64,000 nt of DNA from AP-15 sp963774345 (GCA_963774345.1 CAVZFB010000001.1:4679-68678), one strand, 5' to 3'; counted from the first letter of the stretch, positions 8,922-18,866 are shown. Translations and numbers: made by a program. Notes: a model not told the origin generated them from the letters alone.

Positions 8922-9800
8922 CTACTCGGCCGCTAGAGGATGCCCGGTCCGATCCGGGGGCCCAAAAGGCCGGTCGTGGCCGAGCGACGGCACCATGCGC
9001 CTAGCCTCCGCAATTCGTGCAACCTCGATGCGCTCGACGATGATGTCCTCGCCTTGTCCGGCATCGGCCAGCACCTTGCCCCACGGACCGACGATCAGCG
9101 AGTGGCCGTAGGTGTGCCTGCCCTCGGCGTGCTCGCCCCACTGCGCGGGGGCGAAGACGAAGCATCCATTCTCGATCGCCCGTGCACGCAACAGCACGTG
9201 CCAGTGCGCTTTTCCCGTCGGCACCGTGAACGCGGACGGGATCGCCAGAAAGTCTGCGCCGGCCTGTGCCAGCGTGCGATAGAGCTGCGGAAAGCGGAGA
9301 TCATAGCATACCGTCATCCCGAGCATGCCCCACGGCGTCTTGGCCAGCACCACCTCGCAGCCTGGCCGGAACGCATTGCTTTCGCGGTAGCTTTCACCGC
9401 CGGCAAGGTCGACGTCGAACATATGGATCTTGTCGTAGCGCGTGACGATCGCGCCGCTCGCGTCGACCAGATACGACCTGTTGGCGAGCCGCCGCTCGCC
9501 GCTGGGTATTCCTGGCTCGCACGAGATGTCGACGGCGATCGAGCCGATCAGCAGCCACACCCCGGTCTCTCTCGCGACGGCCCGCAGCGCCGCCAGCACA
9601 GGATGGTTGGCCTCGTCACGCGCTTTCTCGCGCCGGAGTTTCCCGATCGGCTCCATCAGCCCGGTATTCTCAGGCGTCAGGACAAAATCCGCACCGCCGT
9701 CGCGCGCACGGCGAACCAAATCCGAAACCGTCCGGATATTGGGCTCATAATCGCGCGCAGCAGTAAATTGAATGCAGGCAGCAGTAAAGGCGTCGCTCAT
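8922..9800 (-). CDS. Carbon-nitrogen hydrolase (Nit1/Nit2-type amidase)
   Basis: This 292-residue enzyme has the nitrilase-superfamily Glu-Lys-Cys triad: Glu in FVLTPENTGL, Lys in RYDKIHMFDVDL and the nucleophile Cys in GMTVCYDLRFPQLY. The sequence SFAYRES is replaced here by GGESYRESNAF, still typical of the Nit group. Members next to glutaredoxin genes are usually considered deaminated-glutathione amidases that repair glutathione side-products. That substrate is inferred from context. The ATG at 9798-9800 overlaps the grxC stop by 4 bases, so the longer reading that extends upstream is not used. Confidence 0.88.
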   Translation of the reverse strand: MSDAFTAACIQFTAARDYEPNIRTVSDLVRRARDGGADFVLTPENTGLMEPIGKLRREKARDEANHPVLAALRAVARETGVWLLIGSIAVDISCEPGIPSGERRLANRSYLVDASGAIVTRYDKIHMFDVDLAGGESYRESNAFRPGCEVVLAKTPWGMLGMTVCYDLRFPQLYRTLAQAGADFLAIPSAFTVPTGKAHWHVLLRARAIENGCFVFAPAQWGEHAEGRHTYGHSLIVGPWGKVLADAGQGEDIIVERIEVARIAEARRMVPSLGHDRPFGPPDRTGHPLAAE

Positions 9801-10060
9801 TCTAGAATTCCCAACTTGGGATCGAGTTCCCCGGCGCGGTCGAGCGCCGCGAGCTCGTCGTAGCCGCCGATGTGCTCGCCGTTGATAAAAATCTGCGGCA
9901 CCGTGCTGCGCCCTTGAGCGCGCCGGATCATCTCGTCTCGTCTCGTTGGCTCTTCGGCGATGTCGATATCGACGTATGCTACCCGCTTGCGTTGCAGCAA
10001 GGCGCGAGCACGCGTGCAATAAGGGCAGTACATCGTCGTGTAAAGCTCGACCTCAGCCAT
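9797..10060 (-). CDS. grxC: Glutaredoxin 3
   Basis: The 87-residue glutaredoxin contains the dithiol active site CPYC near residues 12-15 (YTTMYCPYCTRARALL), the cis-proline motif TVPQIFINGEHIGGYDEL that binds glutathione, and a short C-terminal helix. It reduces protein disulfides and glutathione mixed disulfides in the cytosol. It is translationally coupled to the downstream nitrilase through an ATGA overlap and lies 39 bases downstream of comF, so comF, grxC and the nitrilase are probably one operon. Confidence 0.95.
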   Translation of the reverse strand: MAEVELYTTMYCPYCTRARALLQRKRVAYVDIDIAEEPTRRDEMIRRAQGRSTVPQIFINGEHIGGYDELAALDRAGELDPKLGILE

Positions 10061-10099
10061 CGTCTTCGCCTCTCCCGCGCCATCCCGGAACCTGTCGGA

Positions 10100-10855
10100 T
10101 TATGCGCCGGTCCGCAGCGCTCGCGCCAGCGTCAGCACACCGACAAACTCGGCTCCGGCCCGCTTCAGCACACGCGCGCATTCATCAACCGTGGCGCCGG
10201 TCGTCATCACGTCATCGACAATTACCACTCGCTTCCCCGCGACGCTGCGATCCCGGCGCAGGGCGATGGCGCCGCGTACGTTGTTCTCGCGGGCCGTCGC
10301 GCCTAAGTGACCTTGTGATCGCGTTCGACGGCGACGAACCAACCAGTCAGCCGCGACTGGCGGCCCTCCGGCTGCGTGTATCGCGTGCGCCAACAGGGCA
10401 GCTTGGTTGTAGCGTCGCTGGAGGAGCCGCGTCCAATGCAGCGGCACCGGTACGGAGAGGTCGGCGCCGAGGAGGACTTCGCCGCCGGCGCGTTGCATCC
10501 AGCGCCCGAAGGCATTCGCCACGTGGGTGTGGTCCGCATGTTTGAGCCCGAGAACGAGGCTGCGGCTGTTCTTATCGTAACGGAGCACCGCGCGAGCCCG
10601 GTCCCAGGCTCGCTGCGCACGGGCGCAGTCACCGCACACAGCGTCGTCGCCCATCGGATGCGGAAACGGCAGGCCGCAGCCGATGCACCATGGCGGCGTG
10701 AAAAAGGTAATCCCGCCCCAGCACTTCCCGCACAGCGCATCAGGCTCTTCGACGGTCTCCCCGCAGGCAAGACAGCGCGGCGGCAGCAGGATGTCGACGA
10801 ACCCACGACCGATCCGCCGTAATTGGGTAAATGTTGCCGCTGCCGTCATCGGCAC
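10100..10855 (-). CDS. comF: ComF family phosphoribosyltransferase-like protein
   Basis: The 251-residue protein has the ComF plan. An N-terminal double zinc ribbon (LPPRCLACGE, ALCGKCWGG, PWCIGCGLPF and AVCGDCARA, eight cysteines) is followed by a type I phosphoribosyltransferase domain with the PRPP-binding loop VVIVDDVMTTGATVDEC and the RRYNQAALLAHAI segment. ComF supports DNA uptake in naturally competent bacteria and is widespread elsewhere with an unclear role. It starts 54 bases from the divergently transcribed methyltransferase gene, which leaves room for a shared promoter region. Confidence 0.9.
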   Translation of the reverse strand: MPMTAAATFTQLRRIGRGFVDILLPPRCLACGETVEEPDALCGKCWGGITFFTPPWCIGCGLPFPHPMGDDAVCGDCARAQRAWDRARAVLRYDKNSRSLVLGLKHADHTHVANAFGRWMQRAGGEVLLGADLSVPVPLHWTRLLQRRYNQAALLAHAIHAAGGPPVAADWLVRRRRTRSQGHLGATARENNVRGAIALRRDRSVAGKRVVIVDDVMTTGATVDECARVLKRAGAEFVGVLTLARALRTGA

Positions 10856-10908
10856 GCATCATCAAAGTGTATTCGCGTTCGTCAACCCCATCTGCAGAAA
10901 GGCCTCGG

Positions 10909-11862
10909 ATGGCCGCTGGAGAGTTCGAAGCGACAACGCTGTTCGATCGCCGCGCCTGGCGGTTGCATCGCGAGCGTGCGGCGCGTTGCGGGTGCGTTGA
11001 CTTTCTACATGTCGAGGTCGCCGATCGGATCGTCGATCGCCTGGACGACGTTGGCCGCCAATTCCGCACAGTACTCGATCTCGGTGCGCACCATGGCGCG
11101 CTGTCTCGGGCGCTCGCCCATCGACCGGGGATTGAGCATATCGTCGCCGTCGAACCCGCTATCGTCTTGACAGCACAGACTTCGGCCATCTCAGTCGCCG
11201 CCGACCCGGAATTGCTCCCATTTCATGACGCCAGCTTTGATCTTGCGGTCAGCGCCCTTGCCCTCCATTGGGTTGCCGATCTCCCCGGCACGTTGATCCA
11301 GCTGCGCCGGGCGATGAAACCGGACGGGTTATTTGTCGGGGCGATGCTCGGCGGCGCCACGCTCACAGAGCTGCGGACCGCGCTGATCGAGAGCGAACTG
11401 ATCGAAGAAGGTGGGGCCAGCCCGCGGGTATCGCCCACCGCCGACCTCCGCGATGCCGCCGCCCTATTGCAGCGCGCCGGCTTCGCGATGCCGGTCGCCG
11501 ATGCCGATGCGATCACCGTCACCTACCCCGACGCTCTGGCGCTGATGCATGACCTGCGCGCGATGGGCGAGACAAATGCGCTGTCGGCGCGCCGGCGCAC
11601 CTCGCTGCGCCGCAGCACTCTCGCTCGTGCGGTAGCGCTTTACGCAGAGCGGTTCGGTCTCCCCGGCGGACGCATCCCTGCCAGCTTCGAGATCCTGTTC
11701 CTGACCGGCTGGGCGCCCGACGCGAGCCAGCCGCAGCCGCTGCGGCCGGGTAGCGCCGAGCACCGCCTCGCCGACGCGCTCGGCACCGTCGAGATTCTGA
11801 CCGGCGATCCCACCGCGCCGCCGGAAAGACGGGACCGAACAGGCCGCCGACAGTCAGAGTAG
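10909..11862 (+). CDS. BioC/NDUFAF5-like methyltransferase-fold protein
   Basis: About 317 residues from an ATG at 10909 preceded by an AGAAAGG ribosome-binding site. The protein starts with the family sequence TTLFDRRAWRLHRERA, then VLDLGAHHGALSRALAH (SAM motif I) and ALALHWVADLPGTLIQLRRAM, with DLRAMGETNAL in the second half. This is the alphaproteobacterial relative of mitochondrial NDUFAF5, which acts on a complex I subunit, and of BioC. It is the usual divergent neighbour of comF and grxC in this class. An upstream in-frame start at 10831 exists but would run into the comF 5' end. The gene overlaps the convergent mutT by 9 bases. Confidence 0.85.
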   Translation: MAAGEFEATTLFDRRAWRLHRERAARCGCVDFLHVEVADRIVDRLDDVGRQFRTVLDLGAHHGALSRALAHRPGIEHIVAVEPAIVLTAQTSAISVAADPELLPFHDASFDLAVSALALHWVADLPGTLIQLRRAMKPDGLFVGAMLGGATLTELRTALIESELIEEGGASPRVSPTADLRDAAALLQRAGFAMPVADADAITVTYPDALALMHDLRAMGETNALSARRRTSLRRSTLARAVALYAERFGLPGGRIPASFEILFLTGWAPDASQPQPLRPGSAEHRLADALGTVEILTGDPTAPPERRDRTGRRQSE

Positions 11863-12279
11863 ATCGCGCAACATCGCGACCAGCGGCTTGTCGGCGGGCG
11901 GCATCGGGTAGTCGGCGAGCCGGGCCGGGCGCACCCAGGCGAGGCGCTGCCCCTCGCGCGCCATCGGGATCCCTGACCACTTGCGGCAGACATAGAGCGG
12001 CATCAGCAGGTGAAAGTCGGGATAGGCGTGCGAGGCGAAGGTGAAGGGAGCGAGGCAGCTCGCGGCAACATCGATGCCAAGTTCTTCGCGAAGCTCGCGG
12101 ATAAGCGCCGCCTCCGGTGTCTCGCCCTGATCTACCTTACCGCCGGGAAATTCCCACAAGCCCGCCATGGACTTGCCGTCCGGGCGCTGGGCCAGCAGCA
12201 CGCGGCCGTCGGCGTCGACCAGGACCACCGCGGCGACCAGGACGAGGGGAGGCGCCGGCTCAGCTGCGGTAGCTGCCAT
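11854..12279 (-). CDS. mutT: MutT-type Nudix hydrolase (8-oxo-dGTP diphosphatase)
   Basis: The 141-residue protein carries a complete Nudix box, GKVDQGETPEAALIRELREE followed by LGI, preceded by VLVDADGRVLLAQRPDGKSMAGLWEFP. This is characteristic of MutT enzymes that remove oxidised guanine nucleotides from the pool. The C-terminal WVRPARLADYPMPPADKPL segment is typical of alphaproteobacterial MutT. Its start overlaps the 3' end of argJ by about 20 bases on the same strand. The argJ-mutT order with a parvulin and secA upstream is a familiar alphaproteobacterial arrangement. Confidence 0.92.
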   Translation of the reverse strand: MAATAAEPAPPLVLVAAVVLVDADGRVLLAQRPDGKSMAGLWEFPGGKVDQGETPEAALIRELREELGIDVAASCLAPFTFASHAYPDFHLLMPLYVCRKWSGIPMAREGQRLAWVRPARLADYPMPPADKPLVAMLRDLL

Positions 12280-13496
12280 TGATGTCGATATAGCCGTGGG
12301 TCAGATCGCAGGTCCACACCGTCGCCCTGCCGCGGCCGATCCCGAGATCGACGGCGATTTCGATCTCGCGGCCTTTCATGTGCTCGGCGACCGGCGCCTC
12401 GTCATAGCCGGGCACCGGCCCGCCATGGGCGGCGATCTGGATCCCGCCGACCGAGATCGACAACAGGTCGCGATCGGCCTTCTCGCCGGCCTTGCCGACA
12501 GCCATGACGATGCGGCCCCAATTGGCGTCGCCGGCGGCGATCGCGGTCTTGACCAGCGGCGAATTGCCGATTGTTAGCCCGATCCGCCGCGCCGCCCGGT
12601 CGCTCTCCGCCCCGGTGATCTCGATCGTGACGAATTTCTGGGCCCCCTCGCCGTCGCGAGCGATCTGCTGGGCGAGGTCGGTCATCACCGCCTCCAGCGC
12701 GCTTCGGAACCCCGCGAGCCGCGGGTCATCGGGGTTGGCGACCGGGTCATGACGCGCCTGGCCGGTCGCGCACAGCAGCACCGTGTCGCTGGTCGAGGTG
12801 TCGCCGTCGACGGTCATAGAGTTGAACGACCGCTCGTTCGCCGCGACCAGCAGCGGTTGCAGCACCTGATGCGGCAAGGTCGCGTCGGTGAACAGGTAGG
12901 CGAGCATCGTCGCCATGTCCGGTGCGATCATTCCCGAACCCTTGCAGAAACCGTTGATCCGCACGGCAACGCCGTCGATCGTCGCGGTCGCGGTGGCCCC
13001 TTTCGGAAAGGTGTCGGTGGTCATGATCGCGCGCGCCGCCGGCTGCCAGGCCGCGGCATCAAGCAGATCGGCGACGCTCGGCAAGGCGGCGCTGATACGG
13101 TCGGCCGGTGGCGGCTCGCCGATGACGCCGGTCGAGGCGATGTACACCTCGTGCGGGTCGCAAGCGAACAGCTGTGCGGCGGTGGCCGCGGTGCTCTCGA
13201 CCACCTGCCGCCCGGCGCGTCCGGTAAAGACGTTGGCGTTGCCGGAATTGACGACGATCGCGCGCACCTTGCCGAGTGGCAGGCATTCGCGACACCAAAT
13301 CACCGGCTGCGCCTGGCATCGTCGATTGGGTGAACACGCCGGCGACGGTGCTGCCCGCCGCCAGCTCGACCAGCATCAGATCATTGCGCCCGGTGTAGCG
13401 GATGCCGGCGGCGAAAGCGGCGAGCCGCACCCCTGAAACCGGCGGCAGCGCCGGAAAACCGGCAGGCGCCAACGGGGAAACAGCAGCGGCGGTCAT
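12260..13496 (-). pseudogene. argJ: ArgJ ornithine acetyltransferase, one internal frameshift
   Basis: ArgJ transfers acetyl from acetylornithine to glutamate, the cyclic route of arginine synthesis. The N-terminal reading (PLAPAGFPALPPVSGVRLAA, then GRNDLMLVELAAGSTVAGVF) starts at 13496. The remainder (PVIWCRECLPLGKVRAIVVN, then SGNANVFTG) is in another frame. The switch lies at about 13303-13318, where one extra base (GCAGCCGG) explains it. The self-cleavage motif CKGSGMIAPDMATMLAYL with its nucleophilic threonine is intact, and so is the C-terminal DLTHGYIDINGSYRS. Corrected length is about 411 residues, which is normal. An assembly indel is the simplest explanation. It is followed by mutT. 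Confidence 0.9.
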
Positions 13497-13553
13497 TCTT
13501 CTCCCTATCGGAACTGTACAAACGGGGCCTGGGCAAATTGGACCTGGACAAAG

Positions 13554-14453
13554 TTATTTGGCCGGGGGAAGCGGTTTGCCGTCAAGCCCGTAGGTCTCGA
13601 CCTTAGCGGCCTCTCGCAGCTCCTTGAGCTTCGCCTGGATTATATCCCGCGCCAGTAGCTGGCTTACTTGCTCGCGCGCTTCTGCGAAACTTGGCGGCTT
13701 TTTGACCCGATGGTCCTCTACCAGGATCACATGCCAGCCGAACTCGGTCTTGACCGGCGTTTCAGTATATTTGCCTACAGGCAGCGCGAATGCCGCAGCG
13801 GCAAATGCGGGAACCATGTCGTCGCGGCCAAAATAGCCGAGATCGCCGCCGGAGGCGGCTCCCGGGTCGGTGGAGTTCTTCTTGGCGAGGGTGGCGAAAT
13901 CAGCCCCTTTATCTAGCTGGGCGATGATCGACTTTGCTTCAGCCTCGGTCTTCACCAAGATATGGCGAGCGTGCACCTCCTCGCGCGCCGGCTTTTCCTC
14001 GAGGAATTTCTGATAGCGCGCCTTGAGCTGGTCCTCGCTCTCCGCCCCCTTGATCAACTGCTCGACATAAGCCTGCTGAATCAGGCGGTCCTCGTATAGC
14101 TTCAGCCGGCGCTCCACCGCCGGATCCTGGTCGAGATGCTCTTTGCGCCCGGCATGGACAACCAACGCCCCATCGACGAGCCGGTCCAGCAAAATCGGGT
14201 AGATCTGCTTGAGCGGCAGCTTTTGCGCCTGCTGCGGCAGGCTCTGTTGCATAGCTTCGACGTCGGAAAGGCGGAACTCGGTCCCGTCAACCCGAGCGAC
14301 GACCGGATTCCCCGCTGGTGGCCCCCCCGCCGTTGCCGGATTCAGCGCCGGAGGCGCCACCGTCGGATCCGCCGCACCTACCGGGCCGGCAGTGAGGCCG
14401 GCACCCAGCGCTATGAGAAGCGCCGCGACGAGCGAAAAACGGGACGGCATCAC
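13554..14453 (-). CDS. Periplasmic parvulin-type peptidyl-prolyl isomerase
   Basis: The 299-residue protein begins with a signal peptide (MMPSRFSLVAALLIALGAGL, cleavage probably after GPVGAA). A SurA-N-like helical region follows (about 50-150, LSDVEAMQQSLPQQAQKLPL). The PpiC/parvulin domain at about 155-250 contains VHARHILVKTEAEAKSII, GGDLGYFGRDDMVPAFAAA and FGWHVILVEDH. It should assist folding of exported proteins in the periplasm. It is 57 bases upstream of argJ on the same strand and divergent from secA, with about 218 bases between the two starts. Confidence 0.9.
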   Translation of the reverse strand: MMPSRFSLVAALLIALGAGLTAGPVGAADPTVAPPALNPATAGGPPAGNPVVARVDGTEFRLSDVEAMQQSLPQQAQKLPLKQIYPILLDRLVDGALVVHAGRKEHLDQDPAVERRLKLYEDRLIQQAYVEQLIKGAESEDQLKARYQKFLEEKPAREEVHARHILVKTEAEAKSIIAQLDKGADFATLAKKNSTDPGAASGGDLGYFGRDDMVPAFAAAAFALPVGKYTETPVKTEFGWHVILVEDHRVKKPPSFAEAREQVSQLLARDIIQAKLKELREAAKVETYGLDGKPLPPAK

Positions 14454-14671
14454 GATCCCCTTGGGCAGGTCGAGAGTGGCGGTCTTTACCGAAGGCGTCC
14501 ATCAATGCATATCGTCGTCGCCCGAACAAGCTAGGTAATGGGCCCGCTACTGCGAGCATCTGCGGGCGCGGCCGGCGCTGTCGAATTGACAGCTTCGGCC
14601 GGTCGGCCTATCTCTGCACTGGTCGCCGTGCGAACACATCCCACTTCTTCCAACCGTCTCCCGAGGGTTCC

Positions 14672-17410
14672 ATGCTTGGCGCCTTAGCCCGGCGGCTGTT
14701 TGGCTCCGCCAACGACCGCTACGTCAAAAGCCTGGGGCCGATCGTCTCCGCAATCAACGAGATCGAGCCGCAGCTCGAGGCGATGACGGATGACGAGCTG
14801 CGGGCGCGAACCGCGCGGTTCAAGGAGCAGCTCGCCGACGGCGCCGAGCTCGATGATGTCCTGGTCGACGCCTTTGCTACCGTTCGCGAGGCCGCTAAAC
14901 GCACGCTCGGTCAGCGCCATTTCGACGTGCAGCTGATGGGCGGCGTCGTGCTGCATCGCGGAATGATCGCCGAGATGAAGACCGGCGAAGGCAAGACCCT
15001 GGTCGCAACCCTCCCGGTCTACCTCAACGCGCTGACCGGCAACGGTGTACACGTCGTGACCGTCAACGATTATCTCGCCCGGCGCGACGCCGAATGGATG
15101 GGTCAGATCTATCGCTTTCTCGGACTGACGGTCGGCTGCATCGTCCACGATCTCGACGACATGCAGCGCCAGCAGGCTTATTTGGCTGACGTCACCTATG
15201 GCACCAATAACGAGCTCGGCTTCGACTACCTGCGCGACAATATGAAGTTCCGGCTTGAGGATATGGTCCATCGGCCGTTTCATTACGCAATCGTCGACGA
15301 GGTTGATTCGATCCTGATCGACGAGGCGCGCACGCCATTGATCATTTCCGGCCCGACCGAGGACAATTCCGAACTCTACATTCGCGTGGACAAGCTGATC
15401 CCGTCGCTTGAACCCGACGATTACGAGAAAGACGAAAAGCAGCGCACCGTCACTTTGACCGAATCCGGTGTCGAAAAGATCGAGACGATGCTGCGCGAAA
15501 CCGCGTTGATGGTGACGGGCTCGCTCTACGATATCGACAATGTGGGGCTGGTCCATCACGTCAATCAGGCGTTGCGCGCGCATAAGTTGTTTGCTCGCGA
15601 TACCGATTACATCGTCAAAGACGACAAGATCATCATCATCGACGAGTTCACCGGCCGGATGATGGAGGGTAGGCGGTACTCCGAAGGGCTGCATCAGGCG
15701 CTCGAAGCCAAGGAGCGGGTCACGGTCCAGAACGAGAACCAGACGCTCGCCTCGATCACCTTCCAGAATTACTTCCGCCTCTATCCGAAGCTTGCCGGCA
15801 TGACCGGCACGGCGATGACGGAATCGCAGGAGTTCGGCGATATCTATAAGCTCGAGGTCATCGAGATCCCGACCAACGAGCCGGTGCGCCGCGGCGATAC
15901 CGATGACGAGGTCTATCGCACAACGCGCGAAAAATACGATGCGATCGTACAGCACGTGCTGGAGTGCCGCGAGCGCCAGCAACCGGTCCTGGTCGGCACC
16001 GTCAGTATCGAAAAATCCGAGGCGCTGGCCGCGCAATTCAAAAAGCACAAAATCCCGCACAACGTGCTGAACGCTCGCTATCACGAACAGGAGGCCCATA
16101 TCATCGCTCAGGCCGGCCGGCCTGGGGCGGTGACGATCGCCACCAACATGGCGGGCCGCGGGACCGACATTCAGCTCGGCGGCAATCTCGAAATGCGCCT
16201 GCGGACCGAGCTTGCGACGATCGAAGATTTAAATAAGAGCGAGGTCCGGGGCGCCGCCATCCGGCAGGAGATCGAGACGGCGCACGGGGAAGTCGTGCAA
16301 GCCGGCGGGCTGTTCGTCGTCGGCAGCGAGCGGCACGAGAGCCGGCGGATCGACAATCAGCTGCGCGGCCGCTCCGGCCGGCAGGGCGATCCGGGCGCCT
16401 CCAAATTCTTTGTTTCTCTCGAAGACGATCTGATGCGAATCTTCGGGTCCGAGCGGATGGATTCGATGCTCCAGCGTCTCGGCCTCAAAGAGGGCGAGGC
16501 GATCATCCACCCGTGGGTCAACAAGGCTCTCGCCAAGGCGCAGCAAAAGGTCGAAGCGCGCAATTACGACATCCGCAAGCAGCTGCTCAAATTTGACGAT
16601 GTCATGAATGATCAGCGCAAGGTGATCTATGAGCAGCGGCGCGAAATCATGAACGCGCGCGATGTCGCGACGACGATCGCCGATATGCGCAACGAGACGA
16701 TCGAGGAGGCGGTTCGGGTGGCGATCCCGGAAAACGCCCTCCCCGAGCAATGGGACGTCGTCGGGCTCCACGCCGAATGTTTGCGTTTGCTGGCAGCCGA
16801 CCTGCCGCTGGCCGAATGGGCCAAAGAGGAAGGGATCACACACGACGAGGTGATCGGGCGGGTTGCCGCTGCTGCCGACCGCCGAATGGCGGAGAAAACG
16901 GCGAATTACGGCCCGGAGCTGATGCGCATGGCGGAAAAGAGCCTGCTGCTGCAGCTCCTGGACCAGATCTGGAAAGACCACCTGCTGTCGCTCGACCATC
17001 TGCGGCAGGGAATCAACTTGCGCGCCTACGCCCAGCGTGATCCGTTGAACGAATACAAGCGCGAGGCGTTCGAGCTGTTTGAAGGAATGCTGGTCAGCCT
17101 GCGCCAGCATGTCACCTCGGTGCTCTCGCATATCGAGCTTCGCACGCAGCAGCCGGCTTTTGCCGATGCGACTGCCGAACCCGAGGAGGCGATGGCCGGG
17201 GACATGCTTGCCACCGGCACCACTGGACGGCCGGTCATGGCACGCTCCCGCGCCCAGCGTCGGGCGGGTCCGGTAAACGGCGGCGACCAAGACCGGGGCG
17301 AGTCGCAGCGGATGGCGGGTTCGCGCGCGCCATGGGCAGGAACACCGCGCAATGCCTCTTGTCCTTGCGGTTCGGGTAGGAAATTCAAGCACTGCCATGG
17401 CCGCGTCTGA
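14672..17410 (+). CDS. secA: Preprotein translocase ATPase SecA
   Basis: SecA drives export through SecYEG. The 912-residue protein is full length and undamaged. It shows Walker A in MKTGEGKTLVATLPVYLN, DEAD-type Walker B in YAIVDEVDSILIDEARTPL, the preprotein-binding insertion, NBD2 motifs NMAGRGTDIQLGG and RGRSGRQGDPGAS, and the C-terminal zinc and SecB-binding tail NASCPCGSGRKFKHCHG. The start at 14672 gives the standard N-terminus MLGALARRLFGSANDRYVKS. It is divergent from the parvulin gene. tRNA-Lys follows 56 bases downstream of its stop codon. Confidence 0.98.
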   Translation: MLGALARRLFGSANDRYVKSLGPIVSAINEIEPQLEAMTDDELRARTARFKEQLADGAELDDVLVDAFATVREAAKRTLGQRHFDVQLMGGVVLHRGMIAEMKTGEGKTLVATLPVYLNALTGNGVHVVTVNDYLARRDAEWMGQIYRFLGLTVGCIVHDLDDMQRQQAYLADVTYGTNNELGFDYLRDNMKFRLEDMVHRPFHYAIVDEVDSILIDEARTPLIISGPTEDNSELYIRVDKLIPSLEPDDYEKDEKQRTVTLTESGVEKIETMLRETALMVTGSLYDIDNVGLVHHVNQALRAHKLFARDTDYIVKDDKIIIIDEFTGRMMEGRRYSEGLHQALEAKERVTVQNENQTLASITFQNYFRLYPKLAGMTGTAMTESQEFGDIYKLEVIEIPTNEPVRRGDTDDEVYRTTREKYDAIVQHVLECRERQQPVLVGTVSIEKSEALAAQFKKHKIPHNVLNARYHEQEAHIIAQAGRPGAVTIATNMAGRGTDIQLGGNLEMRLRTELATIEDLNKSEVRGAAIRQEIETAHGEVVQAGGLFVVGSERHESRRIDNQLRGRSGRQGDPGASKFFVSLEDDLMRIFGSERMDSMLQRLGLKEGEAIIHPWVNKALAKAQQKVEARNYDIRKQLLKFDDVMNDQRKVIYEQRREIMNARDVATTIADMRNETIEEAVRVAIPENALPEQWDVVGLHAECLRLLAADLPLAEWAKEEGITHDEVIGRVAAAADRRMAEKTANYGPELMRMAEKSLLLQLLDQIWKDHLLSLDHLRQGINLRAYAQRDPLNEYKREAFELFEGMLVSLRQHVTSVLSHIELRTQQPAFADATAEPEEAMAGDMLATGTTGRPVMARSRAQRRAGPVNGGDQDRGESQRMAGSRAPWAGTPRNASCPCGSGRKFKHCHGRV

Positions 17411-17466
17411 GCGGCGGGGCGGCTCGACAAGCGCTGAGCGCTTTGCTATAGAGCGCGTCCCGCGGC

Positions 17467-17542
<76 letters not shown>

Positions 17543-17895
17543 TAAAATCAAGTACTTACAAGACGACAAGAGCCGGACACGACCCTGTGTCCGGCGGGTA
17601 TCCGAAATCCGGCCCGCGGGTTCGGGGGAGGAAGCGCGATGGCGACAAAGGACGAACTTGACGCCGACTAGCCGCCCTGGCTCCGCTTCGGACATCGGGG
17701 CATCCGAACTAGGACATTCTGTGCTCTAAGTCGGCATCGTCCCACGGTATGCGCGGATGCCAACTTCACGAATACCTAGAGCGGCTTTCCAGAACGGGGC
17801 TTATGCGGCTTTGACCGCACTAGCAGACAAGCGCAGAAACACAAAATCTAGAGGCGTCGGACGAGTCACAGAGTACGCCTAAGATGCCGTGCTCG
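17543..17895. other. Gene-free stretch after tRNA-Lys
   Basis: I see no credible gene here. The first 60 bases hold a hairpin, described separately. A short minus-strand reading through the tRNA ends in a WWVHKDSNLGPAD-like peptide, a known artefact of translated tRNA genes. The rest may contain decayed island-boundary sequence. Confidence 0.5.
17572..17595 (+). terminator. Hairpin 30 bases after tRNA-Lys
   Basis: GCCGGACAC (17572-17580) pairs perfectly with GTGTCCGGC (17587-17595) across a six-base loop. It could end tRNA or secA transcription, but no run of T follows, so the terminator role is uncertain. Confidence 0.45.
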
Positions 17896-18461
17896 TCAGG
17901 CGGGCAACAGTGTACGGCGAGATCGCAGCCTCGCGCCGACCAGCATGAGCCCGGCAACGCCAACGCCAAACAACGCGAGCGTGGATGCTCGGGAATAGGC
18001 GAGAGCGCGGTTGTAAATCCCGTGGAGGGTGTGGCATAGGTAAAGCCAAAGGGAGGAGTTGTGGTTTCACCGGGTACCGCAAATAAAGACCATTCATTCG
18101 TACCGCCTTGAACGGTGCACTGGCTTGCAATACAGTTATCACCAAAAAATGCCTCTGTTAAATTTCCGCTGGAATCGAACGCAAGCGACCCGGTATTTGC
18201 GGTTGTCTGATTGTAAGTAATTCCGTTCCAGGTAAAATTTAAGCCGGTCAGTAGTCCTGTGTTGTCATTGAGGCCGCCAGGTATGATGCTGCTCGAATCG
18301 TAGGTGAACGCGCCATTCTCGGTGATCCCGTCGAGCGGGCCGGACGTCGCCGCGGCGGAAAATGAGAAAGTGATCGGAGAAGCGTTGGCATTCAATGCGA
18401 CCGCCAGCGTCAGCGCGAAGCCCCCGATGAGCGCAGATATGATCCGGCAGTGGATGAGCAT
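17896..18461 (-). pseudogene. PEP-CTERM sorting-signal exported protein, frameshifted in the signal
   Basis: The protein starts with a signal peptide (MLIHCRIISALIGGFALTLA, then VALNANA) and a beta-rich domain (PITFSFSAAATSGPLDGITE). The reading reaches ALSPIPE and then shifts. In the next frame the sequence continues STLALFGVGVAGLMLVGARL followed by RSRR and stops at 17896-17898. Together this is a classic PEP-CTERM signal: a Pro-Glu-Pro motif, a hydrophobic helix and an arginine cluster. GAGCATCC near 17985-17991 lacks one base needed to read PEP-S. PEP-CTERM tails are processed by exosortase at the inner membrane, and none is in this window. Without the correction the tail is an unrelated cysteine-rich sequence. 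Confidence 0.75.
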
Positions 18462-18722
18462 TCCCCCGCGTGTTGCTGTTTAATGGCACGGTTAGCGGAA
18501 TGGAAACGGACAACCGGTACACTGTCAAGCGTCGGCGGCAGCCGCGCATCACGAAAGGAACCGAGGGAAGGTTTGGACTGATGTCCAGCACAGCCGCTTA
18601 TATCGCGAAGCTCACGGCGCAAGATCGATCTTTGACCGCGCCGCGCACTCGGGGTTTCCGTAAGACACGTTACGCGCCACGCGCCCGGCGTCGGCGGCTA
18701 CCTTCTTTGTTCCGTCTCAGCG

Positions 18723-18866
18723 CTAATGCAGCCTGCCAACGGGCGGCGCCTGCAACGCCTCAATCGCCCGCCTGATCCGCGCCCAGAGGTGCTGTCCCTC
18801 GTAATCGCCGCGATCGAGCATCAGGTCCGCGCGCTTCGCCGCTTCAAGCTCCGCATCGCTAACATA
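18723..18866 (-). pseudogene. Fragment of a small conserved alphaproteobacterial protein
   Basis: The minus strand reads VSDAELEAAKRADLMLDRGD, then YEGQHLWARIRRAIEALQAP, ending GRLH and stop at 18723-18725. The pattern (E..A.RAD.ML..GD..G...W.RI..AI..LQ) matches a family of about 70-residue proteins common in Alphaproteobacteria, probably the one named DUF6961. Its N-terminal third is missing or scrambled. A second member is at 38580-38779. The function is unknown. Confidence 0.5.

Noticed and set aside
14684..16099. A 471-codon minus-strand reading opposite secA
   Set aside because: It is a shadow of secA: high GC at third positions leaves the complement open. No family motif or ribosome-binding site.
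16229..17398. A 389-codon minus-strand reading opposite the 3' half of secA
   Set aside because: Same reason: antisense of a conserved gene with the typical composition of a shadow frame.
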